A DNA stretch of 64,000 nucleotides, from contig NZ_GL890973.1 of the NCBI RefSeq assembly GCF_000211815.1, forward strand, positions 120,251-184,250. The letters are read 5' to 3'. Below are positions 42,207 to 50,773 of the stretch, piece after piece. The DNA comes from Moorena producens 3L (GTDB taxonomy: Bacteria; Cyanobacteriota; Cyanobacteriia; Cyanobacteriales; Coleofasciculaceae). The notes under the pieces are model-generated. The model saw nothing but the letters and a program-made list of their open reading frames with translations, searched no databases and was not told the DNA's origin. Both the position numbers and the translations under genes were made by a program. Each line of letters begins with the position of its first letter. Within the stretch, counting starts at the first letter, position 1.

Positions 42207-43919
42207 TTAATCATTACTAATCACTAATAAATCTCTAGCCTTGCTCTGGATTGTTCTATAGTCCTTAAGGATTGGTTCTAGTCCTTCTTCTTCTTTTTCA
42301 ACATAATCGTCTAAATCTCCAAATACTCTTTTAATTTCTTCATAAATCAGAGTACACTTTAAGGTAAGTTGCTGATGAATATCAGATATCAACTTAGTTT
42401 TATCACTCTCTAATTTTTTGCCAATCTTGCTAATTATCATTCTTCTTTTCAGATAAAGCGCTCCCCCGGAGACTAAAATTCCAACTCCGGCAAACGCAGC
42501 ACCGATAAGATCCAATATTACTATTTCCGTTATCGCCATAAATAGGCCAGCAATTACTGTTACTGCCGCTCCACCTAATATATTGGTAGCGACTCCACTA
42601 GCGTTTGATTTTAAGGAATTGATAAACTCAGCATCTTCAAGGAGCTTAGACGCTTTTTGCTTAACGTCTTCAAACACCTCATGACGGCGCTCCATAACTC
42701 GGATAGATAGATTGCTATTACTGGAATAATTCTGGATAGTCTCCAAATCTTGTATTAACGAATCAATTAGGTTTTTAATATCCCCTAAAAAATGGAGTGT
42801 CCCCTCTTTTAAGGTTTCTTCTAACGAGAGCTGTAGCTCTGGTTCATACTTAGCCTTGATCTGATCGATCCAGGCTTGGATTGAGGCATTTTTCTTAACG
42901 GTACCAACAACGGACTTATTGATTAGTTTAGGAAAGGTGAAACCAGCGCTAAAATCAGATTTTATTTGCTCAGCAACTAGATCATAGTTGGCAGCCAACT
43001 TATCCACCAGTTTAGTAATGTCATCTTGAGACTTTTTTTCACCGACAGCTAGTTTAGTTTTGATTCGTTCTACTGATGATTTATCCAGCTCTAGTTGCCG
43101 TTGGATAGATTTTAATTCATGCTCTAATTCATCAATCACGTTTTGAGTGCGATCGCTAATTGATTTAAGTTTAATTTTGTAAGTCTCCCCACCGGTAACC
43201 ATATCATTAATAAATCCTCTCACTTCCCTAAACCCACTCCCCTCCTCATTCCCATTGTTTTCTAATTCCGCTGATGTCGCAAAAACTATAGGAGACTCAA
43301 TATGTCGTTGACTAGCATAGTCTTTAACTCTCTGAGTATTTCGGCTTAATTCTTCTGGTTTAGTTAAATCAGACTGTTGAAGTATAAAGACTACTTTTTT
43401 ACGCCATTGCTCACTAACATAATCCAGGAGTTCCCAAGCTGTTTTATGATAGGGATTCTTAGCGAAGAAGACAAAAAACACTAAATCACTGTTAGGAATA
43501 TAGTTTTCAGTAATCTCTTGGTGGTTTTCCAGAATCGTATTCGTTCCAGGAGTATCGACAATTGATAAAGTTTTCAAGATATCAATGGGTAAACCAATTT
43601 TTCGTAACGTTGGGCTAATTTCTTTTTCAAACTGCTCCTCTGAATAAACAATTTTTTGAATAACATCCGTACATGGCTCAACATCAGTTTGACAAATTTT
43701 TTCTTGAATTATGGCATTAATAAAGCTACTTTTTCCGGCTTTTACTTCTCCAACAATAACTAACAAAAACGGTTCATTACTATTTTTTTGTATCGTCCTT
43801 ATTTTTGACTGTAATTCCGGTTTATTGATTTGAATAACAAATTTATGCAAATCTTGTAATAGGTCATCAATATAAAGTTTGTGGTTGTACAATACTTGAT
43901 CAATAATTTGATTGTTCAT
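42207..43919 (-). CDS. Second bacterial dynamin-like GTPase (570 aa)
   Basis: Walker A GEVKAGKSS at residues 57-65, switch II DTPGTNTI, and a QQSDL motif in the specificity position instead of NKxD. Helical stalk segments flank a long hydrophobic region (GVATNILGGAAVTVIAGLF through AFAGVGILVSGGALYL) that should insert in membrane. It shares architecture with the protein at 26359 but is strongly diverged. Bacterial dynamin-like proteins often work as pairs; here the two are 14 kb apart and on opposite strands. Confidence 0.9.
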   Translation of the reverse strand: MNNQIIDQVLYNHKLYIDDLLQDLHKFVIQINKPELQSKIRTIQKNSNEPFLLVIVGEVKAGKSSFINAIIQEKICQTDVEPCTDVIQKIVYSEEQFEKEISPTLRKIGLPIDILKTLSIVDTPGTNTILENHQEITENYIPNSDLVFFVFFAKNPYHKTAWELLDYVSEQWRKKVVFILQQSDLTKPEELSRNTQRVKDYASQRHIESPIVFATSAELENNGNEEGSGFREVRGFINDMVTGGETYKIKLKSISDRTQNVIDELEHELKSIQRQLELDKSSVERIKTKLAVGEKKSQDDITKLVDKLAANYDLVAEQIKSDFSAGFTFPKLINKSVVGTVKKNASIQAWIDQIKAKYEPELQLSLEETLKEGTLHFLGDIKNLIDSLIQDLETIQNYSSNSNLSIRVMERRHEVFEDVKQKASKLLEDAEFINSLKSNASGVATNILGGAAVTVIAGLFMAITEIVILDLIGAAFAGVGILVSGGALYLKRRMIISKIGKKLESDKTKLISDIHQQLTLKCTLIYEEIKRVFGDLDDYVEKEEEGLEPILKDYRTIQSKARDLLVISND

Positions 43920-44039
43920 TAATCTTACTCCCCTAGATTATACTATCCTAAATTAGGACCAAATAATTAGTCAATTTTCTAGCTATGGTAGATTGATTAT
44001 AGTTTTTTTAAAAGGATATCGCCAAAAACACTGATCAGG

Positions 44040-44330
44040 TAAACATTCAGCTCTCAGCTGTCAGGGATCATCCCTTGATTAGTCATTAATCAGTAGTCAT
44101 TGGTCATTTGTCTAATGCGATCGCGAAGCTGTTCCTTGTTCCGTTCGCGAACGGAACATCGCATCTTAACAAGACTCAGCCGTCAGCCGTCAACATATTT
44201 CACTCGACTCTGGTTTGCGTTCGCGAACGGAACATGGCATCTTAACAAGACTCAGCCATCAGGGATTACCCCTGAATATTATTTCACTCGATTCTAGTTT
44301 GCGTTCGCGAACGGAACATCGCATTATGAA
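44040..44330. repeat. Three direct copies of a GTTCGCGAACGGAACATCGCA unit with spacers
   Basis: The palindrome-containing unit GTTCGCGAACGGAACATCGC (one copy reads ATGGC) occurs near 44144, 44219 and 44302, separated by CTTAACAAGACTCAGCC-type spacers. The last copy marks the break point of a truncated gene at 44302-44450. Confidence 0.8.
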
Positions 44331-44450
44331 TCGGGGGGTAGAGTCCCAATGTTGACGAGACCCGAATCCCCTCATATCGTTGTAAATTTTCTCGAAGTGC
44401 TGACGCAGTTGAGGAAGAATAACCTTTAAAATCTCTCTCACGGTAACCAA
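44302..44450 (-). pseudogene. Truncated MNT-type nucleotidyltransferase
   Basis: The minus frame encodes VTVREILKVILPQLRQHFEK then IYND and a GSRQHWDSTP segment. This resembles the start of minimal nucleotidyltransferases (family pattern about 30 residues, then GS-ARGDSTPDSDID). The region before GS is shortened and the frame then runs into the palindromic repeat. The partner HEPN gene is absent. It is likely a dead antitoxin-like gene cut by repeat insertion. Confidence 0.5.
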
Positions 44451-44560
44451 CTCAAATGGATAAAATTCGCTTATTGCTTATTGTTTCAGTTTAATCCCTC
44501 TTGGCTAGGTTTGTCTAAAGACCATTGCTCAGGACTGAGCCACTGATCCAGTATAATCAA

Positions 44561-45641
44561 ATTAAGTCGAGATGGCATAGTGCTTGTAGATAGCAAGACT
44601 AATCATGGCAGCAACACACATACGCTTTGACTGGGCGATCAAAAAACAACTGCGAGATAAAGCTAATTATGTTGTCCTCGAAGGCTTTATCAGCGAATTA
44701 CTCGGGGAAGTGATTACCATTGAATCGATATTAGAAAGCGAAAGTAATCGAGGGACACAAGACAATAAACTCAACCGGGTGGATATTCTAGCTCTCAATA
44801 GTGCGGGAGAGTTATTGCTGGTGGAGGTGCAAAATAGTTCGGAAAATGATTACTTTCAGCGGATGTTATTTGGAGTTTCGACTCTGATTACCGAATATCT
44901 GGATAAAGGAGAGCCTTATAGTAAAGTCAAAAAGGTCTACTCCATTAATATAGTTTACTTTCCCCTCGGCCAAGGAGAAGATTACATATATGAGGGAAAA
45001 TTAGATTTTATCGGACGTCATATCCAGGATAGACTAGAGCCATCAAATCTCCAGAAGGAGTTGTTCAAAATTGAGCAGGTGTACCAGATATTTCCCGAAT
45101 ATTACATCTTGAGAGTCAAACAGTTTAATGATGTGACCAGAAACAGTTTGGATGAATGGATATATTTCCTAAAAAATAGTGAAATCAAGGAAGACTTCCA
45201 AGCCAGGGGATTAGCCCAAGCCAAAGAAAACCTGAGGATTGAGAATCTCCCGAATACAGAAAAGGCAGCCTATCAGAAATATCTGGAAGATAAACGGTAT
45301 GAAATTAGTATGCTGGAAGGGGCAGAGGCAGTCGGAGAATTAAGGGGTAGAGAAGAGGGCATAAAACAGGGTAGAGAACAGGGCATAAAACAGGGAATAA
45401 AACAGGGCATAGAACAGGGCATAGAACAGGGCATTCAACAAGAACGTCGTGCTAGCTTGGAGCGAATACTCCAACTAAGATTTGGAACGATTCCTTCAGA
45501 GATATCTGAAACAATACAAGGCTTAGATATCCAACAAGTGGACAACTTGATGGCAACGGCATTAACAGCTCGTTCTTTAGATGAGTTTAGCCAACATCTG
45601 CCGAATTAATGGCCAGGTGTTAAACTAGAAGTCTAAAAGAG
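44561..45641 (+). repeat. Tandem gene duplication, unit 1
   Basis: A unit starting at ATTAAGTCGAGATGGCATAG, 44 bp before the ATG, is repeated at 45642 with an offset of 1081 bp. It includes the 5' leader and the whole nuclease gene. Coding identity is very high (a handful of changes over 300 codons); the main difference is the number of (K/E)QGI units near the 3' end. Confidence 0.95.
44605..45609 (+). CDS. Rpn-family PD-(D/E)XK nuclease / putative transposase, copy 1 (334 aa)
   Basis: The N-terminal nuclease core has RVDILALNSAGELLLVEVQN (Asp and Glu-x-Gln of the PD-(D/E)XK site), followed by FQRMLFGVSTLITEYL. The C-terminal third has a charged GIKQG/GIEQG repeat (about residues 250-275) and a DUF4351-like end (LERILQLRFGTIPSEISETI). 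Rpn proteins are recombination-promoting nucleases, some with defence roles, and are expanded in cyanobacteria. Immediately followed by a near-identical copy sharing its leader. Confidence 0.9.
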   Translation: MAATHIRFDWAIKKQLRDKANYVVLEGFISELLGEVITIESILESESNRGTQDNKLNRVDILALNSAGELLLVEVQNSSENDYFQRMLFGVSTLITEYLDKGEPYSKVKKVYSINIVYFPLGQGEDYIYEGKLDFIGRHIQDRLEPSNLQKELFKIEQVYQIFPEYYILRVKQFNDVTRNSLDEWIYFLKNSEIKEDFQARGLAQAKENLRIENLPNTEKAAYQKYLEDKRYEISMLEGAEAVGELRGREEGIKQGREQGIKQGIKQGIEQGIEQGIQQERRASLERILQLRFGTIPSEISETIQGLDIQQVDNLMATALTARSLDEFSQHLPN

Positions 45642-46660
45642 ATTAAGTCGAGATGGCATAGTGCTTGTAGATAGCAAGACTAATCATGGCAGCAACACAC
45701 ATACGCTTTGACTGGGCGATCAAAAAACAACTGCGGGATAAAGCTAATTATGTTGTCCTCGAAGGCTTTATCAGCGAATTACTCGGGGAAGTGATTACCA
45801 TTGAATCGATATTAGAAAGCGAAAGTAATCGAGGGACACAAGACAATAAACTCAACCGGGTGGATATTCTAGCTCTCAATAGTGCTGGAGAGTTATTGCT
45901 GGTGGAAGTGCAAAATAGTTCGGAAAATGATTACTTTCAGCGGATGTTATTTGGAGTTTCGACTCTGATTACCGAATATCTGGATAAAGGAGAGCCTTAT
46001 AGTAAAGTCAAAAAAGTCTACTCCATTAATATAGTTTACTTTCCCCTCGGCCAAGGACAAGATTACATATATGAGGGGAAATTAGATTTTATCGGACGTC
46101 ATATCCAGGATAGACTAGAGCCATCAAATCTCCAGAAGGAGTTGTTCAAAATTGAGCAGGTGTACCAGATATTTCCGGAATATTACATCTTGAGAGTCAA
46201 ACAGTTTAATGATGTGACTAGAAACAGTTTGGATGAATGGATATATTTCCTGAAAAATAGTGAAATCAGGGAGGAATTCCAAGCCAGGGGATTAGCCCAA
46301 GCCAAAGAAAACCTGAGGATTGAGAATCTACCGAATACAGAAAAGGCAGCCTATCAGAAATATCTGGAAGATAAACGGTATGAAATTAGTATGCTGGAAG
46401 GGGCAGAGGCAGTCGGAGAATTAAGGGGTAGAGAAGAGGGCATAAAACAGGGTAGAGAAGAGGGGATATTAGAAGGCATTCAACAAGAACGTCGTGCTAA
46501 CTTGGAGCGAATACTCCAACTACGATTTGGAACGATTCCTTCAAAGATATCTGAAACAATACAAGGCTTAAATATCCAACAACTGGACACCTTAATGACA
46601 ACGGCATTAACAGCTAATTCTTTAGATGAGTTTAGCCAACATCTGCCTTAACCATTGAAC
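45642..46660 (+). repeat. Tandem gene duplication, unit 2
   Basis: Second unit of the duplication, shorter than unit 1 by 39 bp because it has fewer five-residue GIKQG-type units. Confidence 0.93.
45686..46651 (+). CDS. Rpn-family PD-(D/E)XK nuclease / putative transposase, copy 2 (321 aa)
   Basis: The nuclease core is practically identical to copy 1, with the catalytic Asp and EVQ intact. The linker reads REEGIKQGREEGILEGIQQE, 13 residues shorter, and several substitutions cluster in the DUF4351-like tail. Both copies are intact and preceded by the same 44-bp leader, so both are probably expressed. The difference suggests slippage in the repeat after duplication. Confidence 0.9.
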   Translation: MAATHIRFDWAIKKQLRDKANYVVLEGFISELLGEVITIESILESESNRGTQDNKLNRVDILALNSAGELLLVEVQNSSENDYFQRMLFGVSTLITEYLDKGEPYSKVKKVYSINIVYFPLGQGQDYIYEGKLDFIGRHIQDRLEPSNLQKELFKIEQVYQIFPEYYILRVKQFNDVTRNSLDEWIYFLKNSEIREEFQARGLAQAKENLRIENLPNTEKAAYQKYLEDKRYEISMLEGAEAVGELRGREEGIKQGREEGILEGIQQERRANLERILQLRFGTIPSKISETIQGLNIQQLDTLMTTALTANSLDEFSQHLP

Positions 46661-46694
46661 CTACCCTAATAGGGATGCCAAGGGCGAACAACCT

Positions 46695-48713
46695 TTAACC
46701 CAACGATACCACAACTCCTAAACTTTCGTTCCCAATCCTATCCACTGCTGACAAGGCATAGATTCCCGACTCTAGCGCTATCTCTAGCGTGGCTGAATTC
46801 AGAATTTTGTACAACCTCCAAACCCCATCTTGTTGTCGATAAAGAGTCCAATAACAAATCTCTCCATCACAAACTTTCTGCCAAATTAGCTTACCATCTC
46901 TTGCTCTGACATTACCTGGTGTCTTAGGTGGCTCAGTCTTTAACCACTCCATAGTAGGAACAACAGCAGGTTCAGAATAAATAGAGCTTTTCAACTGGTC
47001 AACCACCTCTAAACGATTTTCTGTGAATACTTTCATGCTATAGAAAATATTCCCTAGGGAGAGTTGAGACACTAGATCGCGGCTAATTTCAACTTGTTCT
47101 TCATACTCAGAAATCGGCCACTCTTCTCCATCTAACTTACTGAGTCTATTCCCAGAATAAATGTGTCGATTTTTAGGATTATTTTCTGTCCACCATTGCA
47201 GTAAAACCGGATAACTTTGGGCAGGAGGCTCAATGCGCCAGTAAAGTTGAGGAGCAATATAATCGACCCAGCCTTCTTCTAACCATTTTTTCGGGTCAGC
47301 ATAGATAGCTTCATATTGATCTAATCCCTTAATTTGAGGAGGTTGTCCAGGACGATAAATTCCAAAGGGACTAATCCCAAATTTAACTTTTGGCTTAGTA
47401 GCTTTAATGCCAGTGTAGAGACGCTCAACCATCTTATTCACATTGTCCCTGCGCCAATCCCCCAAACTCAGTTCACCCCCAGCTTCCTGATCAGCTTCAT
47501 AGGTTTTTTGATCAGGAAAATCTTGATCTTTGATAGGATAAGGATAGAAATAGTCATCCAGATGAATCCCATCGACATCATAACGACCCACTACATCCAG
47601 AATCACGTTATAAGTCCAGTCCTGAACTGTTTTTACTCCTGGATCCATCCACAATTGTTTACCGTGTTGATACACATAGTTTGAATGGGTAACGCTGATG
47701 TGAGGCTTGACTTTTGCGGAAACTTGTGATCCTGTTGCAGCGCGGAACGGGTTAAACCAGGCGTGTAGTTCAATATTGCGTTTGTGACATTCTGCGATCG
47801 CAAACTCCAGCGGGTCGTAAAACGGTTCTGGTGCTTGCCCTTGGGTACCTGTTAGCCATTCACTCCAAGGTTCTAATTCTGAGGCATATAACGCATCTCC
47901 CGTCGGTCGTACCTGGAAAAACATAGCATTGAGGTTAAGTTCCTCAATCCGGTCAATAATCTCGATCAGTTCCTCTTGCTGTTTTTCTACAGCTAGACCC
48001 TTTTCAGAGGGCCAGTCAATGTTCCAGACACTGGCAACCCAAACTCCCCGAAACTCTCGCTGATGGCTAACCTCCCTAGTGGTTTGGAAAGCAACCGTGT
48101 ATTTTGAGTTTAGGTCTGGCACCTGACCCAAATACGCCAAAGCTTGATAGATAAACGCTGCCACATCAGCACGAGTTGCCACTTGAGTGGGTCGCAGTCG
48201 CTTGGGATTGGGATAATTGACAATTATGTTAGCATCCGTAGCGGTGGCTATCCTGTCTCGGGCATAACCAGGAATTTTATCCACATCTTGATAGAGTTGG
48301 GGTAGCTCTATCTGTACATCCGATATCTCACTCAAGGGAAGGTTCAAGCCAGCTGCGATCGCTACCAAGGCTTCCACTCGAACCAGATTAGTGTCTGGGC
48401 GGAAGCGATTACCAGGATAACCCGACATAAAGCCAGTTTCGTAAGCATATTGAATCGCCTCCAAAGCCCAGTGTTTCTGTGATACATCAATAAACTTCGG
48501 AGCAGATCGTTGTTTTTCGGGTTGGGAAAAAGCGTTTTTTAATATGGCAGCAAACTGAGATCGATTCATGGGTAGATTAGGTCGGAATCTGCCATCAGGG
48601 AAACCGCTAATCATTCCCTGATTGGCTAAACCTTCAATAAATGGCTTTGCCCAGTGATTTTCCGTATCAGGGAAGCCAGTAAAAGAAGCTACCATAGTTT
48701 TATTGCTAGGCAT
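46695..48713 (-). CDS. SLH-domain glycoside hydrolase-like protein (GHL10/DUF187), 672 aa
   Basis: Three N-terminal SLH modules (about residues 13-60, 75-120, 138-190; motifs such as MISGFPDGRFRP, FMSGYPGNRFRP) precede a GHL10 domain (REFRGVWVASVWNIDWPSEK, AMFFQVRPTGDALY, ELHAWFNPFRA, DGIHLDDYFYPYP, YIAPQLYWRIE). SLH modules bind cell-wall polymer, and GHL10 proteins are predicted to cleave peptidoglycan-like or exopolysaccharide glycans. Oddly, no signal peptide is visible, and an in-frame TAA lies four codons upstream of the ATG, so the start cannot move further upstream. Confidence 0.92.
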   Translation of the reverse strand: MPSNKTMVASFTGFPDTENHWAKPFIEGLANQGMISGFPDGRFRPNLPMNRSQFAAILKNAFSQPEKQRSAPKFIDVSQKHWALEAIQYAYETGFMSGYPGNRFRPDTNLVRVEALVAIAAGLNLPLSEISDVQIELPQLYQDVDKIPGYARDRIATATDANIIVNYPNPKRLRPTQVATRADVAAFIYQALAYLGQVPDLNSKYTVAFQTTREVSHQREFRGVWVASVWNIDWPSEKGLAVEKQQEELIEIIDRIEELNLNAMFFQVRPTGDALYASELEPWSEWLTGTQGQAPEPFYDPLEFAIAECHKRNIELHAWFNPFRAATGSQVSAKVKPHISVTHSNYVYQHGKQLWMDPGVKTVQDWTYNVILDVVGRYDVDGIHLDDYFYPYPIKDQDFPDQKTYEADQEAGGELSLGDWRRDNVNKMVERLYTGIKATKPKVKFGISPFGIYRPGQPPQIKGLDQYEAIYADPKKWLEEGWVDYIAPQLYWRIEPPAQSYPVLLQWWTENNPKNRHIYSGNRLSKLDGEEWPISEYEEQVEISRDLVSQLSLGNIFYSMKVFTENRLEVVDQLKSSIYSEPAVVPTMEWLKTEPPKTPGNVRARDGKLIWQKVCDGEICYWTLYRQQDGVWRLYKILNSATLEIALESGIYALSAVDRIGNESLGVVVSLG

Positions 48714-48844
48714 ATTGGGGGCTTAACCGCAATTTTAGCCGCACTATTATAGCAAGTGGCAAATTAATACCAAGTTGCGTTTACAGATAGTAAATTCACC
48801 GATGGGGAGATGGCCAGAGGTCGTGATGGCACGAAAGAACTATA

Positions 48845-48866
48845 TTGATGCATGATCATGCATCAA
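48845..48866. promoter_or_regulatory. Perfect 22-bp palindrome
   Basis: The half-site TTGATGCATGA is mirrored exactly with no spacer. It lies 130 bp upstream of the SLH-GHL10 start. Its symmetry suits a dimeric DNA-binding protein, but no regulator gene adjoins. Confidence 0.55.
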
Positions 48867-48949
48867 AAGTGCCTAGATGAGACCGGATCAGTAATGAAGT
48901 GATCAGGGGTGATGGTAATAATGCGTGATTCAATAGTCTTCCGTGTCTT

Positions 48950-49013
48950 ATCCCCTCATCCAGTCATCCCCTCATCCAGTCATCCCCTCATCCAGTCATC
49001 CCCTGCTTTGGTG
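48950..49013. repeat. 16-bp tandem repeat
   Basis: Three full copies plus a part copy of ATCCCCTCATCCAGTC lie just after the stop of the minus-strand gene at 49023. Confidence 0.85.
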
Positions 49014-49022
49014 AAGCCATAC

Positions 49023-49508
49023 TTAAGCAATGTCAGGAGGTTGATTGTTAGAATCTGACTTGGGTGCTGACCGGATTTGCTGTAGTTGAGCTTGTATTAA
49101 ATTTCGTAGGTCCTCTCGAGAGACCTCTGAACCAACCGCTAAATTACCAGGTGTATCAAAGAAAACAGTACTAGTGACGGTGTCGATTGCCAACATCTGA
49201 AACAAAATGTGAGTGACTGGCACCCCGCACGCCATAAGTTGAGGATCCCAATCAGAATGAAAATTGGCAGCATCTTGAACAGTCGGAAAAGCATAAATAA
49301 CATTTTTCTCCAGGTCAGGGTTAGCACGATTACTCAGTGTAGTCAACACCCAACCTTGGTCAAGATTTTGGAGAATGTAATATTCCAGATGGTTTAGTTG
49401 TTCCGCCAGAAGTTTGAGTACTGGAGCGATCGCTTCAATCGATTGAGGCGTCGTTCCATCTTGTGGGGCATTATCAATCAAATTGTTAATTTGTTCGTCT
49501 AATTCCAT
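49023..49508 (-). CDS. Conserved cyanobacterial hypothetical protein (161 aa)
   Basis: A soluble mixed alpha/beta protein: helical N-terminus (DEQINNLIDNAP; IAPVLKLLAEQLNHLEYYIL), a strand-rich centre (GWVLTTLSNR; KNVIYAFPTVQDAANF), and a charged helical end. No motif recognised. ATG 49508 is preferred; an in-frame ATG at 49541 adds 11 residues. Divergent from hetZ with a 90-bp gap, which is a reason to suspect a linked role. Confidence 0.75.
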   Translation of the reverse strand: MELDEQINNLIDNAPQDGTTPQSIEAIAPVLKLLAEQLNHLEYYILQNLDQGWVLTTLSNRANPDLEKNVIYAFPTVQDAANFHSDWDPQLMACGVPVTHILFQMLAIDTVTSTVFFDTPGNLAVGSEVSREDLRNLIQAQLQQIRSAPKSDSNNQPPDIA

Positions 49509-49597
49509 AGGAGCTATAGGGTGAGGAATTTGGCTGCACATAGTCTAAACCTAAATCAAATTTGTCGAGAGTACGTGTATGTTAGGGTCGTTATTGA

Positions 49598-50773
49598 ATG
49601 AAAATCATGATGAGGGAAGTCTGCCTGGGCGTGGAAGGACTATTTGAACTGCTGTATAACGAACTCCGGCAGTCCACTCGTGCTTCTAAGCAAAACTGCC
49701 AGGACGTAGCAAGACGTATCGCTGATGAAGTTAATCGTATTTGCAATGAAAGTAATCGGATTCAAAACTCTGGGGATGTGGACAGCTGGGCTCAAAACCT
49801 CGCTAACCATCGTCTCAAGCAAGTTTGTCATTACTACAAACTGGGGTCGCTCCAAGGAAGGGTAGAACTACAGAGTACTCTTAGTGCGATTATCTACCGC
49901 TACATTACACCCCATCAAACGCCGACCAGTTACCAGGCGCGGCTGAATATGATTGAAGATTTCTTACAGGGATTCTATGCCGAAGCCTTAAATGCCTTTC
50001 GGCGGGAAACCTCCCTGGAGGAAACCTATCGTCCCCGCAGTCTCCTGGAACTATCAGAATATATGGCGTTTACAGAGCGCTATGGTAAACGACGTATTCC
50101 TTTACCCGGTCGCCGTTCCCAACAGTTGGTCATTCTACGTGCTCAAACCTTTTCCCAACAGCAACCTCCAGAAACCTCTGTGGATATGGATACAGCAGCG
50201 GAAGGAGCAGCACAGGAGTCAGATGCGACTTGGAATGATGCGGCGATCCAGCAGGTGCGGGAAGCAATGGTGTTATCAGACTCTGAACCCCTAGACTCCA
50301 GCCTGCGGGAAACTGTAATCAAAGAATTATTTGCCTATCTCGAAGAACGCCAGCAACATGATTGTGCAAATTACTTTACTCTGCGGCTGAAAGACCTGCC
50401 AACCAGGGAAATTGAGGAGATTTTAGGCATCAATCCCAGACAGCGGGACTATTTACAACAACGGTTTAAGTATCATCTGATTCGGTTTGCTCTGTCTCAC
50501 CGCTGGGAATTGGTACATCAGTGGCTGGGAGCAGATTTGGATCGAAATCTGGGGCTAACACCAAAAGAATGGCAACGATTTCAACAAAAACTGAGCTCCC
50601 AACAGTCAGAATTACTTAAACTCAAACAACAAGGTTACTCCAATGAAGAAATTTCTAAGACCTTGGGTTGTACACTAAACCAGGCACAGAAGCGATGGTT
50701 TAAGTTGCTCGAAATTGCCTGGGATATTCGTAATAGTTCAGTATCCGGATCCGGTAGATCTAAAGATGAATAG
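49598..50773 (+). CDS. hetZ: HetZ-family protein (391 aa)
   Basis: I recognise the HetZ family by the ordered blocks LGVEGLFELLYNELR, NCQDVARRIADEVNRI, HYYKLGSLQGRVELQSTLSA, LLELSEYMAFTERYGKRRIP, and SQQLVILRAQTFSQQQPPET. The C-terminal third has two helix-turn-helix-like segments (TREIEEILGINPRQRDYL; NEEISKTLGCTLNQAQKRW). In Anabaena HetZ is needed early in heterocyst differentiation; homologues persist in filamentous strains without heterocysts, where the role is unclear. The stop overlaps the patU-like ATG by 8 bp. Confidence 0.85.
   Translation: MKIMMREVCLGVEGLFELLYNELRQSTRASKQNCQDVARRIADEVNRICNESNRIQNSGDVDSWAQNLANHRLKQVCHYYKLGSLQGRVELQSTLSAIIYRYITPHQTPTSYQARLNMIEDFLQGFYAEALNAFRRETSLEETYRPRSLLELSEYMAFTERYGKRRIPLPGRRSQQLVILRAQTFSQQQPPETSVDMDTAAEGAAQESDATWNDAAIQQVREAMVLSDSEPLDSSLRETVIKELFAYLEERQQHDCANYFTLRLKDLPTREIEEILGINPRQRDYLQQRFKYHLIRFALSHRWELVHQWLGADLDRNLGLTPKEWQRFQQKLSSQQSELLKLKQQGYSNEEISKTLGCTLNQAQKRWFKLLEIAWDIRNSSVSGSGRSKDE

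Noticed and set aside
44040..44330. Three spaced repeats considered as a mini-CRISPR
   Set aside because: Spacers are themselves near-identical, and the unit is a palindromic member of a dispersed intergenic family.
48950..49013. Short regular repeats considered as a CRISPR array
   Set aside because: Units are contiguous with no unique spacers, only 16 bp long, and no cas genes are present.
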